Shown here one piece after another: positions 21,732 to 30,836 of a DNA stretch of 64,000 bases. Within the stretch, counting starts at the first letter, position 1; each line of letters opens with the position of its first letter. The DNA lies in NCBI RefSeq assembly GCF_000949135.2, contig NZ_JTAN02000015.1:115688-179687 (forward strand). The letters are read 5' to 3'. The notes under the pieces were generated by a model. The model did not search any database. It was not told the DNA's origin and worked only from the letters and a program-made list of their open reading frames with translations. The position numbers and the translations under genes are program-made. This stretch comes from Burkholderia sp. USMB20 (GTDB lineage Bacteria; Pseudomonadota; Gammaproteobacteria; Burkholderiales; Burkholderiaceae).

Positions 21732-22484
21732 ATGTCCCGCAGCTTTCCTACGACGTTGCCAACTTCCCGCATTTCTCTCGTCGCGCTCGGCGCAGCGCTT
21801 GCCGCGGCTTTGTCCGCCGGGTCCACCGTCGCGTACGCACAGGCATCGGGCGCAACCGCGCCGGACGCCGCTGTCGCCGCGCCCGTTGCAGCCTCCGCCA
21901 CGCAGGATTTCGACGCCCGTCAAAAAGTGCTCAATCAACGTTCCGCGGAAAACGATTATCGTTATGCCGTGGCGGAGCACGATTGCTACAGCAAGTTCTT
22001 CGTCAATCACTGTCTCGGCGTGGCGCGCGACCGGATGCGCGAGGAGCGGGCGAGCATCCGTCAGGAGCAGCTCGCGCTCGACGACGAGCAGCGCGCGGTG
22101 CGGGCGCAGCAGCGCGACCAGCAGCAGGCGTTGAAGCAGGCGCAGAATGCGGCGGAAGCGCCGCAGCGCGCGGCGAACGATGCGGCGAACGCGGCTGCGT
22201 TCCGCGACAAGCAGGAGCAGAATGCATTGAAGCGGGCGCAGCGTGGCGCGGAAGGGCCGCAGCGCGCCGCGAACAAGCAGGCATACGACCAGAAGCAGGC
22301 GGATTTCCAGCACAAGCTCGACCAGGCGCGCCAGCAGGGCGCGCAGAAGGCGCAGGAGCGGGCGGACAACGCCGCGCGCTACGAGCAGAAGCAGAAGGAA
22401 GCCGCCCAGCACAAGGCCGATGTCGAACGGCGTCAGCAGGAAGCGGCCGACAAGGCCAAGCAGCAGCAACAGCAGGGGCAGTAA
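21732..22484 (+). CDS. Exported Gln/Ala-rich coiled-coil protein
   Basis: I recognise no functional family. A signal peptide ([18 protein letters not shown], cleavage near AYAQA) is followed by a short domain with two cysteines ([15 protein letters not shown]) that could form a disulphide. After about residue 95 it is a long charged helix rich in Gln, Ala, Arg and Lys. This holds two similar blocks of about 30 residues, each with a form of LKxAQxxAExPQRAAN. The composition resembles periplasmic coiled-coil proteins such as TolA-like helices. A TAGAAT 7 bases before the ATG would imply a very short or absent leader. Confidence 0.8.
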   Translation: MSRSFPTTLPTSRISLVALGAALAAALSAGSTVAYAQASGATAPDAAVAAPVAASATQDFDARQKVLNQRSAENDYRYAVAEHDCYSKFFVNHCLGVARDRMREERASIRQEQLALDDEQRAVRAQQRDQQQALKQAQNAAEAPQRAANDAANAAAFRDKQEQNALKRAQRGAEGPQRAANKQAYDQKQADFQHKLDQARQQGAQKAQERADNAARYEQKQKEAAQHKADVERRQQEAADKAKQQQQQGQ

Positions 22485-22561
22485 CGTGTTGGATTGATCC
22501 GGAGTCAGTCTCGTGCGTGCCGGCACGCCAGTCGGCGCGCTGCTTCGATGAGGAGGCGCAT

Positions 22562-22777
22562 ATGCAAAACCGTCCCACGGAACAGCAGCAGGAATTGCAC
22601 AACCGTTTGGCAGCATTGCAGGAGCAGCACCAGCAGCTCGCTCGGGAGATCGAGCTGAAGGAAGGACACTCCGACATCGACGACATCACGCTGCACCGGC
22701 TGAAGAAGGAAAAGCTGGCGGCCAAGGACAAAATCATTTTGCTGCAATCGCAGCTGGAACCGGATAAGCGCGCCTGA
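22562..22777 (+). CDS. YdcH-like DUF465 small protein
   Basis: A 71-residue protein with the DUF465/YdcH pattern: an N-terminal coiled coil (LHNRLAALQEQHQQLAREI), a short acidic loop (GHSDIDDI) and the conserved LHRLKKEKLAAKDKI helix. GAGGAGG-like sequence (TGAGGAGGC) lies seven to ten bases before the ATG. The gene fits between the coiled-coil exported protein and the helicase. Family function is unknown. Confidence 0.85.
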   Translation: MQNRPTEQQQELHNRLAALQEQHQQLAREIELKEGHSDIDDITLHRLKKEKLAAKDKIILLQSQLEPDKRA

Positions 22778-22832
22778 GCGCGGCCTGGCAAGCGCCGGCG
22801 CCGCCCGGGCGCTGGACACAGGAACGCTTGCC

Positions 22833-25070
22833 TTGAATTCACCGCTTGAAGCCAACCCCGATGCCCGGCGTGACGCGTCGTCCGCCGGGCGCGTTCGTGC
22901 GCCCGAAGGCACCTTCGAGCTGAGCCGCAAGCGCGTCGACGAACTCGACACGATTTTCGGCGAAGGCGGACTGCTTGCGCGCGCGCTGGACGGCTATCAC
23001 CCGCGCCAGTCGCAGATCGAAATGGCGCGCGCGGTCGCGTCCGCGATGGAGGCGTCCGCGCGCCGGATGCCCGAGCCGGAAATCTTCGAGACCCGCAAGC
23101 GGCCGGCGCGGCGCCTCGGCGAAGGCGACCAGGCGGCCGAGTCCGCCGCGGACGGCGCAGCCGCCGACACCGACGCCGGCGACAACACGCTGATCGTCGA
23201 GGCCGGCACCGGTACCGGCAAGACCTATGCATACCTGGTGCCCGCGATGCTGTGGGGCGGCAAGGTGATCGTGTCGACCGGCACGAAGCACCTGCAGGAC
23301 CAGCTGTTCCAGCGCGACATCCCGACGGTGCGCAACGCGCTCGCGGTGCCGGTGACGGTCGCGATGCTCAAGGGCCGCTCGAACTATCTGTGCCATTACT
23401 ACCTGCAGCGCACGGCCGACAACGGCCGCCTGCCGTCGCGGCAGGACACCGCGTACCTGCAGGAAATCGTCCGGTTCGCGAAGATCACGAAGAGCGGCGA
23501 CAAGGCCGAGCTCGCGAGCGTGCCGGAGACGGCGCCCGTGTGGTCGATGGTCACGTCGACGCGCGACAACTGCCTCGGCCAGGAGTGCCCGCATTACAAG
23601 GAATGTTTCGTGATGCAGGCGCGGCGCGAGGCGCAGCAGGCCGACGTCGTCGTCGTCAACCATCACCTGTTCTTCGCGGACATCATGCTGCGCGACACCG
23701 GGATGGCCGAACTGCTGCCGAACGCGAACACGGTGATCTTCGACGAAGCGCACCAGCTGCCGGAAACGGCCACGCTGTTCTTCGGCGAGACGCTGTCGAC
23801 CACGCAGATCCTCGAACTCGCGCGCGACACGGTCGCCGAGGGCCTGAGCCATGCGCGCGATGCGGTCGAGTGGGTGAAGCTCGGCGGCGATCTCGAACGT
23901 GCGGCGCGCGACCTGCGCCTCGCGTTCGCGAACGACCAGATCGTGCGCATGTCGCTCGCGCAACTGGGCGACGATCATCCGATGTTCGGCGCGCTCGATG
24001 CGCTCGAAGTGGCGCTCGATGCGCTTGCCTCGGCGCTCGCGAGCCAGGCCGAACGGGCGGAATCGCTCGGCGCGTGCCTGCGGCGCGCCCGCGAGCTGCA
24101 GGACCTGCTCGCGGGCTGGGTCGCGCCCGGTGCGGCGGAAGCGGCCGCGAAGGCCGACGCCGCCGCAGCCGGCGACAAGGCGGGCGCCGACGACCCGAAC
24201 GAGAAGGTGCGCTGGGTCGAGGTGTTCGCGCATACCGTCCAGCTGCACGAAACGCCGCTGTCGGTCGCGCCGATTTTCGCGAAGCAGCGCGCCGGCGTGC
24301 CGCGCGCGTGGGTCTTTACGTCGGCGACGTTGTCGGTGCGCGGCGACTTCACGCACTACGCGGCCCAGATGGGGCTCAGCTCGCGGCGCTCGATGACGCT
24401 CGCGAGCCCGTTCGACTATCAGACGCAGGGCCTGCTGTACGTGCCGCGCAACCTGCCGCAACCGTCGTCGCCGGCGTTTACCGACGCCGTGTTCGATGCC
24501 GCGCTGCCGGCGATCGAGGCATCGGGCGGTGGTGTCTTCATGCTGTGCACGACGCTGCGCGCGGTCGACCGGATCGCGTCGAAGCTGCGCGACGTGATCG
24601 AGTCGCGTGGCTGGAACATGCCGCTGCTGGTGCAGGGCGACGCCAGCCGCACCGAGCTGCTCGACCGCTTCCGTTCGTACGGCAATGCGATCCTCGTCGG
24701 CAGCCAGAGCTTCTGGGAAGGCGTGGACGTGCGCGGCGACGCGCTGTCGCTCGTCGTGATCGACAAGCTGCCGTTCGCGCCGCCCGACGATCCGGTGCTG
24801 GCCGCGCGGCTCGACGCACTGACCAAGAAAGGCTTGAGCCCGTTCGCGGTTCACCAGCTGCCGCAGGCCGTGATCACGCTGAAGCAGGGCGCGGGGCGCC
24901 TGATTCGCGCGGAGACCGATCGCGGCGTGCTGATGATCTGCGACACGCGGCTCGTCGACAAGCCTTACGGCCGCCGGATCTGGCAGAGCCTGCCGCCGTT
25001 CAAGCGCACCCGCGAGATCGCGGTCGTGCAGGACTTTTTCGACGAGCACCGCGCGGAAAAACGCGCATGA
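22833..25070 (+). CDS. DinG/YoaA-type ATP-dependent DNA helicase
   Basis: XPD-like superfamily 2 helicase of 745 residues. Walker A is EAGTGTGKT (Lys130), the DEAH box is VIFDEAHQLPE, and four candidate iron-sulphur ligands lie in YLCHYY and NCLGQECPHYKEC, followed by VVNHHLFFAD. The C-terminal motifs SQSFWEGVDVRGD and QGAGRLIR are also present. It probably unwinds 5'-tailed DNA or R-loop structures in repair. DinG and YoaA cannot be separated reliably by eye; YoaA-like is favoured by size. Confidence 0.9.
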   Translation: MNSPLEANPDARRDASSAGRVRAPEGTFELSRKRVDELDTIFGEGGLLARALDGYHPRQSQIEMARAVASAMEASARRMPEPEIFETRKRPARRLGEGDQAAESAADGAAADTDAGDNTLIVEAGTGTGKTYAYLVPAMLWGGKVIVSTGTKHLQDQLFQRDIPTVRNALAVPVTVAMLKGRSNYLCHYYLQRTADNGRLPSRQDTAYLQEIVRFAKITKSGDKAELASVPETAPVWSMVTSTRDNCLGQECPHYKECFVMQARREAQQADVVVVNHHLFFADIMLRDTGMAELLPNANTVIFDEAHQLPETATLFFGETLSTTQILELARDTVAEGLSHARDAVEWVKLGGDLERAARDLRLAFANDQIVRMSLAQLGDDHPMFGALDALEVALDALASALASQAERAESLGACLRRARELQDLLAGWVAPGAAEAAAKADAAAAGDKAGADDPNEKVRWVEVFAHTVQLHETPLSVAPIFAKQRAGVPRAWVFTSATLSVRGDFTHYAAQMGLSSRRSMTLASPFDYQTQGLLYVPRNLPQPSSPAFTDAVFDAALPAIEASGGGVFMLCTTLRAVDRIASKLRDVIESRGWNMPLLVQGDASRTELLDRFRSYGNAILVGSQSFWEGVDVRGDALSLVVIDKLPFAPPDDPVLAARLDALTKKGLSPFAVHQLPQAVITLKQGAGRLIRAETDRGVLMICDTRLVDKPYGRRIWQSLPPFKRTREIAVVQDFFDEHRAEKRA

Positions 25071-25098
25071 CCGCACCGCCGCCTGCTACGGGCGGCAC

Positions 25099-25136
25099 CA
25101 ATAAAAAACCCGGCTCGATGGCCGGGTTTTTTATTG
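25099..25136. terminator. Bidirectional terminator between the helicase gene and bamD
   Basis: Perfect 16-bp arms, CAATAAAAAACCCGGC and GCCGGGTTTTTTATTG, around a six-base loop. It has the same AATAAAAAACCC...GGGTTTTTTATT frame as the kup/tex terminator. Confidence 0.93.
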
Positions 25137-25151
25137 ATGCACGGGCGTCGC

Positions 25152-25976
25152 TCAGAATTGCCACCACGACTTCTTCGTGCCGGGGCGCGAGTGGCCGGTG
25201 ATGTACGGGCTGTCCGGGAAAGTCCCCGCGAGCACGCGCTTCGTGTCTTCCGCGAGCTCCGGCTGGTTCAGCTTGCCGTACGACAGGATCATGATGTGCA
25301 GCGCGTCCTCGATCGCCGGCGCGCCCTTGTAGTCCTTGATCGCGAGCTGCGCGCGGTTGATCGCCGCGACATAGGCGCCGCGCCGATAGTAGTAGTCGGC
25401 CGCGTGCACTTCGTGCGACGCGAGCGCGTTGACGATGTAGCGCATCCGGGCGGCGGCGTCCGGCGCGTACTTGCTCTTCGGGTAGCGGTCGACGACGACC
25501 TTGAACGCGTCGTACGATTCGCGCAGTGCCTGCGGATCGCGCTCGCTCATGTCCTGGCCGGAGAAGCGGCCGAACAGGCCGAGATCGTCGTTGAAGTGGA
25601 TCATCCCCTTCAGGTAGTACGCGTACGGGATATCCGGGTGATCCGGGTGCAGCTGGATGAAGCGGTCGACGGCCTGGTCGGCGGCTGCCGCTTCGTTGTC
25701 CTTCCAGTTGCAGTACGCGACGTTGATCTGCGCCTGTTGCGCGAAATGGCCGAACGGATCGCGGCCTTGCAGCGATTCGAAATATTTCGCGCACTTGCCC
25801 CAGTCGCCGCCGGACAGTGCGTCCTGGGCCTCTGAGTATAATTTGTTGTTCGACCAGGTAGCCGTCTCGTCCTGCTTCTGCGGCAAGCCGTGGCAGCCGG
25901 CGATGAGGGCCGCGGCCGCTACCACCGCAGCTCGGGCGGCGACGGTTTTGGCCGTACGTTTGGTCGAATTCATCAT
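25152..25976 (-). CDS. bamD: Outer-membrane assembly lipoprotein BamD
   Basis: Essential TPR lipoprotein of the BAM complex. It starts MMNSTKRTAK with an N-terminal lipoprotein signal ending LIAGC. It then has TPR helices such as YSEAQDALSGGDWGKCAKYFESL and the conserved AYYLKGMIHF. The C-terminus carries YYRRGAYVAAINRAQ. Two adjacent ATGs (25976 and 25973) are possible. It is divergent from rluD, the usual arrangement in proteobacteria. Confidence 0.95.
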   Translation of the reverse strand: MMNSTKRTAKTVAARAAVVAAAALIAGCHGLPQKQDETATWSNNKLYSEAQDALSGGDWGKCAKYFESLQGRDPFGHFAQQAQINVAYCNWKDNEAAAADQAVDRFIQLHPDHPDIPYAYYLKGMIHFNDDLGLFGRFSGQDMSERDPQALRESYDAFKVVVDRYPKSKYAPDAAARMRYIVNALASHEVHAADYYYRRGAYVAAINRAQLAIKDYKGAPAIEDALHIMILSYGKLNQPELAEDTKRVLAGTFPDSPYITGHSRPGTKKSWWQF

Positions 25977-26017
25977 GCTCGCATGTCCTAGCTTCAAGTC
26001 TCGGTGACCCAGTCTAA

Positions 26018-27238
26018 ATGACCCGTTCAAGTTCGCAGAATGCCCCGCGGGGCAAGTCAAATCGCGAAGATTATAGCCCAAGCGATCGGCCCGCCGACGC
26101 TGCCTCGGGGGATTCCCCCGATGACGATCTGGCTGCAGGCGCGATGCAGCCGCCTGTGGTGCCGTCCGCGGCGGCCGACGAGGCGCCGCGCGTCGTCGAA
26201 GTGCCGCTGTCGCTGGCGGGTGAACGCCTCGACAAGGCGCTCGCCCAACTGTTCCCCGAATTCTCCCGCAGCCGCCTGCAGAGCTGGATCGAGGCGCAAC
26301 GCGTGCTGGTCGACGGCGCGCCGGCGAAGATCCGCCAGCCGGTGCCGCTCGGCGCCAGGATCGAGCTCGTGCCCGACCTGCTGCCGGAACAGCTGGCGTT
26401 CGCGCCGGAGCCGGTGCCGCTCGACGTGATCTACGAGGACGACGCGCTCGTCGTCATCAACAAGCCGGCGGGCCTCGTCGTCCACCCGGCCGCCGGCAAC
26501 TGGAGCGGCACGATCCTCAACGGCCTGCTGCACCGCTACGGCGACGCGGCGGCCGGCCTGCCGCGCGCGGGCATCGTGCACCGGCTCGACAAGGAGACGT
26601 CCGGCCTGATGGTGGTTGCGCGCACACTCGCCGCGCAGACCGACCTCGTGCGCCAGCTGCAGGCGCGCACGGTGAAGCGCCGCTATTTCGCGCTCGTGTG
26701 GGGCACGATGCCCGAGGACGGCACGATCGACGCGCCGATCGGCCGCGATCCGCGCGAGCGCACACGCATGGCCGTCGTCACCGGCGCGTCGGGCAAGCCC
26801 GCGCGCACGCATTTCCGCACGGTTGACACATGCATGTGGCAACGTCAGCCGGTGTCCGCGATCCAGTGCGACCTCGAAACCGGCCGCACGCATCAGATCC
26901 GCGTGCACTGCTCGCATGTCGGGCATCCGCTGCTCGGCGATCCGGTGTACGGGCGCGCGCGCGGCAAGCGCTCGGTCGCGCCGCTGCCGGACGGGTTCGC
27001 GCGGCAGGCGCTGCACGCATGGCGGCTCGGCCTCGTGCATCCGGTCACGGGCAAGACGATGCAGTGGCGCTGTCCGTTGCCGGACGACATGAACGCGCTC
27101 GTCGCGGCGCTGGGCTTCGGGCAGGGCGACGAGGAATTCGACGACGAAGACGGTGTCTACGACGATGACGATTTCGCCGGCGGTTATCGGGATCACGACG
27201 AGGATCACGACGACGATTACGACGATGAGGAGGAGTGA
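26018..27238 (+). CDS. rluD: 23S rRNA pseudouridine synthase RluD, with acidic tail
   Basis: Makes pseudouridines 1911, 1915 and 1917 in helix 69 of 23S rRNA. An S4 RNA-binding domain (residues about 70-130, [20 protein letters not shown]) precedes the RsuA/RluA catalytic domain with [11 protein letters not shown], where Asp191 is the catalytic residue. The first 60 residues are a low-complexity extension. The last 35 or so residues are almost entirely Asp, Glu and Tyr ([16 protein letters not shown]), which is not part of the catalytic fold. pgeF follows immediately. Confidence 0.93.
   Translation: MTRSSSQNAPRGKSNREDYSPSDRPADAASGDSPDDDLAAGAMQPPVVPSAAADEAPRVVEVPLSLAGERLDKALAQLFPEFSRSRLQSWIEAQRVLVDGAPAKIRQPVPLGARIELVPDLLPEQLAFAPEPVPLDVIYEDDALVVINKPAGLVVHPAAGNWSGTILNGLLHRYGDAAAGLPRAGIVHRLDKETSGLMVVARTLAAQTDLVRQLQARTVKRRYFALVWGTMPEDGTIDAPIGRDPRERTRMAVVTGASGKPARTHFRTVDTCMWQRQPVSAIQCDLETGRTHQIRVHCSHVGHPLLGDPVYGRARGKRSVAPLPDGFARQALHAWRLGLVHPVTGKTMQWRCPLPDDMNALVAALGFGQGDEEFDDEDGVYDDDDFAGGYRDHDEDHDDDYDDEEE
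26070..26075 (-). promoter_or_regulatory. Candidate bamD -10 element inside the start of rluD
   Basis: On the minus strand this reads TATAAT, about 94 bases upstream of the bamD start. No strong -35 is visible at 17 bases. If used, the bamD leader would overlap the first codons of rluD. Confidence 0.45.
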
Positions 27239-28084
27239 GTGCCGATGACGAACCTGGCGCCGTTGACGTGGCAGGACTGCGTGCAGCCCGACTGGCAGGT
27301 GGCGCCGCGCGTGCGTGCGCTGATCACGACGCGCGACGGCGGCGTGAGCGAAGGCCCGTACGGGCGCTGGCAGGACGGCGCCGCGTTGCCGGGCGGGATG
27401 AACCTCGGCCTGCATACCGGTGACGATCCGGCCCATGTCGCAGCGAATCGCGCGCGCCTGCTCGCGCTGGCGGGGCAGTCGCGCGCGGCATGGCTCGAGC
27501 AGGTTCACGGCGCGCAGGTCGTGCGTGCGGACGAGGTGATCGAGGCCGCGCCGGCTGCCTCGGCGCCCGTGCAGGCCGACGCGAGCGTGACCGACCGCAC
27601 GGGGGCGGTCTGCGTCGTGATGGTCGCGGATTGCCTGCCGGTGCTGCTGTGCGATGCGCAGGGCCGGGCGGTGGGCGCCGCGCACGCGGGCTGGCGCGGG
27701 CTCGCGGCCGGCATCGTCGAGCAGACCGCGGCGCGCGTCGCGGCGCTCGCCGGCGGCGCGACGGATGCGCTGCATGCGTACCTCGGGCCCGCGATCGGCC
27801 CGCAGGCGTTCGAAGTCGGCGCCGACGTGCGCGAGGCGTTTCTCGACACCGCTCCGCAGTCGGAGCATGATGAGACGCGGCGAGCGTTCGTCGCGATCGA
27901 CGGCGCGCCCGGCAAGTACCTCGCCGATCTCCATGCGCTCGCGCGCCTGCGTCTCGCGCGCGCAGGCGTGGCGCACGTGAGCGGCCGGCGCGCGTGCACG
28001 GTCACTGAACCCGCGCGCTTCTATTCGTACCGGCGCGATCGCGTGACGGGCCGCATGGCGGCGGCGATCTGGCTGGCCGATTGA
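27239..28084 (+). CDS. pgeF: Peptidoglycan editing factor PgeF (multicopper-oxidase-like, DUF152)
   Basis: YfiH/DUF152 family protein that in E. coli prevents or removes wrong amino acids in peptidoglycan precursors. Conserved features are GMNLGLHTGDDP, WLEQVHGAQV, VMVADCLPVLLCD and AHAGWRGLAAGI, including the metal-binding His and Cys residues. It can start at GTG 27239, directly after the rluD stop and close to the AGGAG, or at ATG 27245; spacing favours GTG. It is very likely translated in one operon with rluD. Confidence 0.92.
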   Translation: MPMTNLAPLTWQDCVQPDWQVAPRVRALITTRDGGVSEGPYGRWQDGAALPGGMNLGLHTGDDPAHVAANRARLLALAGQSRAAWLEQVHGAQVVRADEVIEAAPAASAPVQADASVTDRTGAVCVVMVADCLPVLLCDAQGRAVGAAHAGWRGLAAGIVEQTAARVAALAGGATDALHAYLGPAIGPQAFEVGADVREAFLDTAPQSEHDETRRAFVAIDGAPGKYLADLHALARLRLARAGVAHVSGRRACTVTEPARFYSYRRDRVTGRMAAAIWLAD

Positions 28085-28461
28085 CGATTGACCGCGGCCC
28101 GCCGCGCGTGCTTGCGTGCGCGGTTTGCTGCGTTGCAAAATCGGGTTATCTTGATATTGGCGCGGCAATGCGGCGTTGCATGGACAACCGAATGAATAAT
28201 CGCGAAGTCAAGTCAATCAAAATGTTTTATGTTTCGCCGGAAGCCTTGTCCCGCCTGTTGCGCGCGGATTATCTTCGAGCAGAAATGTTCGGCGGTTTGA
28301 CGCAGCGCTTCACATGGGGAAAACGATAATGATAAAAATACCGCACTGCGGCAGAATCTGGAGACGCCTCTCCAGAGCATGACGGCCCGGCTCGCAACCG
28401 GCACGCCGCGCGCGAGCAGGATTTCACGATTGACGCTCACGAATCACCGGTAAGGCAGGTA
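28085..28461 (+). other. Intergenic region upstream of phaC
   Basis: A 377-base stretch with no gene I can support, AT-richer than its neighbours between about 28130 and 28340. A short frame starting at 28190 (MNNREVKSIKMFYVSPEALS, 45 codons to 28329) has no recognisable family. A perfect hairpin, TCTGGAGA-CGCC-TCTCCAGA, lies at 28357-28376. As the leader of the PHB operon, this is where PhaR control would be expected, but I see no site I can assign to PhaR with confidence. Confidence 0.5.
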
Positions 28462-30336
28462 ATGACAGCATCGAAAAATTCGTCGACGTCCGCTCAGGCG
28501 GGCACTTCCACGGGTAGCACCGGATTCGGCCAGGCTGCCCAGCCGATGCAGCAGATGTTCGAGGCATGGCTGAACGCGTGGCGCGGTTTCGCCGATCCGG
28601 CGCGCGCCGCAACGGCGTCGACCAGCGCGAATCCATTCGCCGCATTCCAGTTCCCGACATCGGTGCCGTTCCAGATGCCGTCGATGCCCGATCTGGGCGC
28701 CTTCGGCGGCCTGGCGTCGCCGTTCGCGGGGCTGAAGCTGCCGGTAGCCGCGATCCCGCCCGAACGGCTCCAGAAGTTGCAGGCCGACTATGCGCGCGAC
28801 TGCATGACGCTGATGCAGCAGGCCGCCGCCGCGAAGCTCGAGTCGCCTGAACTGAAGGACCGCCGCTTCAGCGGGGATGCCTGGAAGGCGTCGCCCGCGC
28901 ATGCATTCGCGGCCGCGTGGTACCTGCTCAACGCGCGCTACCTGCAGGAGCTGGCCGACGCGCTCGAGACCGACCCGAAGACGCGCGAACGCATCCGTTT
29001 CTCCGTTCAGCAATGGACGGCCGCCGCGGCGCCGAGCAACTTCCTCGCCCTCAATCCCGACGCACAGAAATCGATCCTCGAGACGCAGGGCGAAAGCCTG
29101 CGGCAGGGGATGATGAACCTGCTCGGCGACCTGCAGCGCGGCAAAATTTCGCAGACCGACGAATCGCAGTTCGTGGTCGGCAAGAACCTCGGGTGTACCG
29201 AAGGCGCGGTCGTCTACGAGAACGACCTGATCCAGCTGATCCAGTACGCGCCGAAGACGGACAAGGTGTTCGAACGGCCGCTCCTGATCGTGCCGCCGTG
29301 CATCAACAAGTTCTACATCCTCGACCTGCAGCCCGAGAATTCGCTCGTCGCGCATGCGCTGTCGAGCGGTCATCAGGTGTTCCTCGTGTCGTGGCGCAAC
29401 GCCGATGCGTCGGTCGCGCACAAGACGTGGGACGACTACATGAACGAAGGGCTGCTCGCGGCGATCGACGCCGTGCAGCAGGTCAGCGGCCGCGAGCAGA
29501 TCAACACGCTCGGCTTCTGCGTCGGCGGCACGATGCTCGCGACCGCGCTGTCGGTGCTCGCCGCGCGCGGCGAACATCCGGCCGCGTCGATGACGCTGCT
29601 GACCGCGATGCTCGACTTCACCGACACCGGCATCCTCGACGTGTTCGTCGACGAGGCGCACGTGCAGATGCGCGAGCAGACCATCGGCGGCAAGAACGGC
29701 GCCGCGCCGGGGCTGATGCGTGGCGTCGAGTTCGCGAACACGTTCTCGTTCCTGCGGCCGAACGACCTCGTGTGGAACTACGTCGTCGACAACTACCTGA
29801 AGGGCCGCACGCCCGCCGCGTTCGACTTGCTGTACTGGAACAGCGACTCGACGAGCCTGCCGGGGCCGATGTACGCGTGGTACCTGCGCAATACCTATCT
29901 CGAGAACAAGCTCCGCGTGCCGGGTGCGCTGACGGTGTGCGGCGAATCCGTCGACCTGTCGCGCATCGACGTGCCGACCTTCATCTACGGGTCGCGCGAG
30001 GATCACATCGTGCCGTGGCAGACGGCCTACGCTTCGACGTCGATCCTGACGGGCCCGCTGAAGTTCGTGCTCGGCGCGTCGGGTCACATCGCGGGCGTGA
30101 TCAATCCGCCCGCGAAGAAGAAGCGCAGCTACTGGGTCAACGACAGCGACCTGCCCGCATCGGCGGACGACTGGTTTGCCGGTGCGACCGAGCAGCCCGG
30201 CAGCTGGTGGACGACCTGGGTCGAGTGGCTCGACCAGTACGGCGGCCGCAAGGTCGCGCCGCCCGCCAAGCCCGGGAGCGAGCAGTTCCCGGTGATCGAG
30301 CCGGCGCCGGGTCGCTACGTATTGCAGCGCGATTGA
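28462..30336 (+). CDS. phaC: Class I poly(3-hydroxybutyrate) synthase PhaC
   Basis: Polymerises (R)-3-hydroxybutyryl-CoA into PHB granules. The alpha/beta-hydrolase domain carries the lipase-box variant GFCVGG with nucleophile Cys353. Asp514 (SREDHIVPW) and His542 (GASGHIAG) complete the triad. The spacings (161 and 28 residues) equal those of the well-known C319/D480/H508 triad of Cupriavidus necator. The N-terminal 60 residues are Ala/Ser/Gln-rich and variable. The gene opens the pha cluster. Confidence 0.97.
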   Translation: MTASKNSSTSAQAGTSTGSTGFGQAAQPMQQMFEAWLNAWRGFADPARAATASTSANPFAAFQFPTSVPFQMPSMPDLGAFGGLASPFAGLKLPVAAIPPERLQKLQADYARDCMTLMQQAAAAKLESPELKDRRFSGDAWKASPAHAFAAAWYLLNARYLQELADALETDPKTRERIRFSVQQWTAAAAPSNFLALNPDAQKSILETQGESLRQGMMNLLGDLQRGKISQTDESQFVVGKNLGCTEGAVVYENDLIQLIQYAPKTDKVFERPLLIVPPCINKFYILDLQPENSLVAHALSSGHQVFLVSWRNADASVAHKTWDDYMNEGLLAAIDAVQQVSGREQINTLGFCVGGTMLATALSVLAARGEHPAASMTLLTAMLDFTDTGILDVFVDEAHVQMREQTIGGKNGAAPGLMRGVEFANTFSFLRPNDLVWNYVVDNYLKGRTPAAFDLLYWNSDSTSLPGPMYAWYLRNTYLENKLRVPGALTVCGESVDLSRIDVPTFIYGSREDHIVPWQTAYASTSILTGPLKFVLGASGHIAGVINPPAKKKRSYWVNDSDLPASADDWFAGATEQPGSWWTTWVEWLDQYGGRKVAPPAKPGSEQFPVIEPAPGRYVLQRD

Positions 30337-30435
30337 CGAAAACCGGACAGCGGCGCACGCTGTCCGATGCACCGCAGTTTTTTTAACAGGGCCGGTAGCG
30401 ATGCGCCGTGTCGTGCGGGCCCGGAGGAAACGGAA

Positions 30436-30717
30436 ATGACGGACGTAGTGATCGTATCGGCCGCGCGGACCGCGGTCGGCAAATTCGGCGGCTCGCTCGC
30501 GAAGATCGCGGCACCGGACAAGCAGATGGGCTGGGACACGTCGAAGGTGAACGTGAACGGCGGGGCGATCGCGATCGGTCACCCGATCGGCGCGTCGGGC
30601 TGCCGGATCCTGGTGACGCTGCTGCACGAGATGGCCAAGCGCGATGCGAAGCGCGGGCTGGCGTCGCTGTGCATCGGCGGCGGGATGGGCGTCGCGCTCG
30701 CGGTCGAACGTCCGTAA
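30436..30717 (+). pseudogene. phaA: Acetyl-CoA acetyltransferase (beta-ketothiolase) with internal in-frame deletion
   Basis: A normal PhaA has about 393 residues; only 93 remain. Residues 1-27 ([16 protein letters not shown] to KIAAP) are the usual N-terminus. Residue 28 onwards ([16 protein letters not shown] to the end) is the usual C-terminus. The join is at 30516-30517, in frame. The missing part contains the nucleophilic cysteine near position 89 and most of the fold; the GHPIGASG histidine and the CIGGG cysteine remain. The product cannot be an active thiolase. Start and Shine-Dalgarno (GGAGGAAACGG) are intact, so it may still be translated. A mis-assembly is possible. Confidence 0.88.
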
Positions 30718-30836
30718 CCGGTCGTTCGTCACTGCCAAACCAATCCGGGCGCCGGCCGATTGCGGCTTCGGCCGGTGCCACGTGAAGTCAGAGGGGCCTC
30801 CGGCGGCTCTCGAAACCAAAAAATGGAGTGAGATTT

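Noticed and set aside
28081-28329. 82-codon frame between pgeF and phaC
   Set aside because: No family, no ribosome site, and its start overlaps the pgeF stop. The internal 45-codon piece from 28190 is mentioned only as a possibility.
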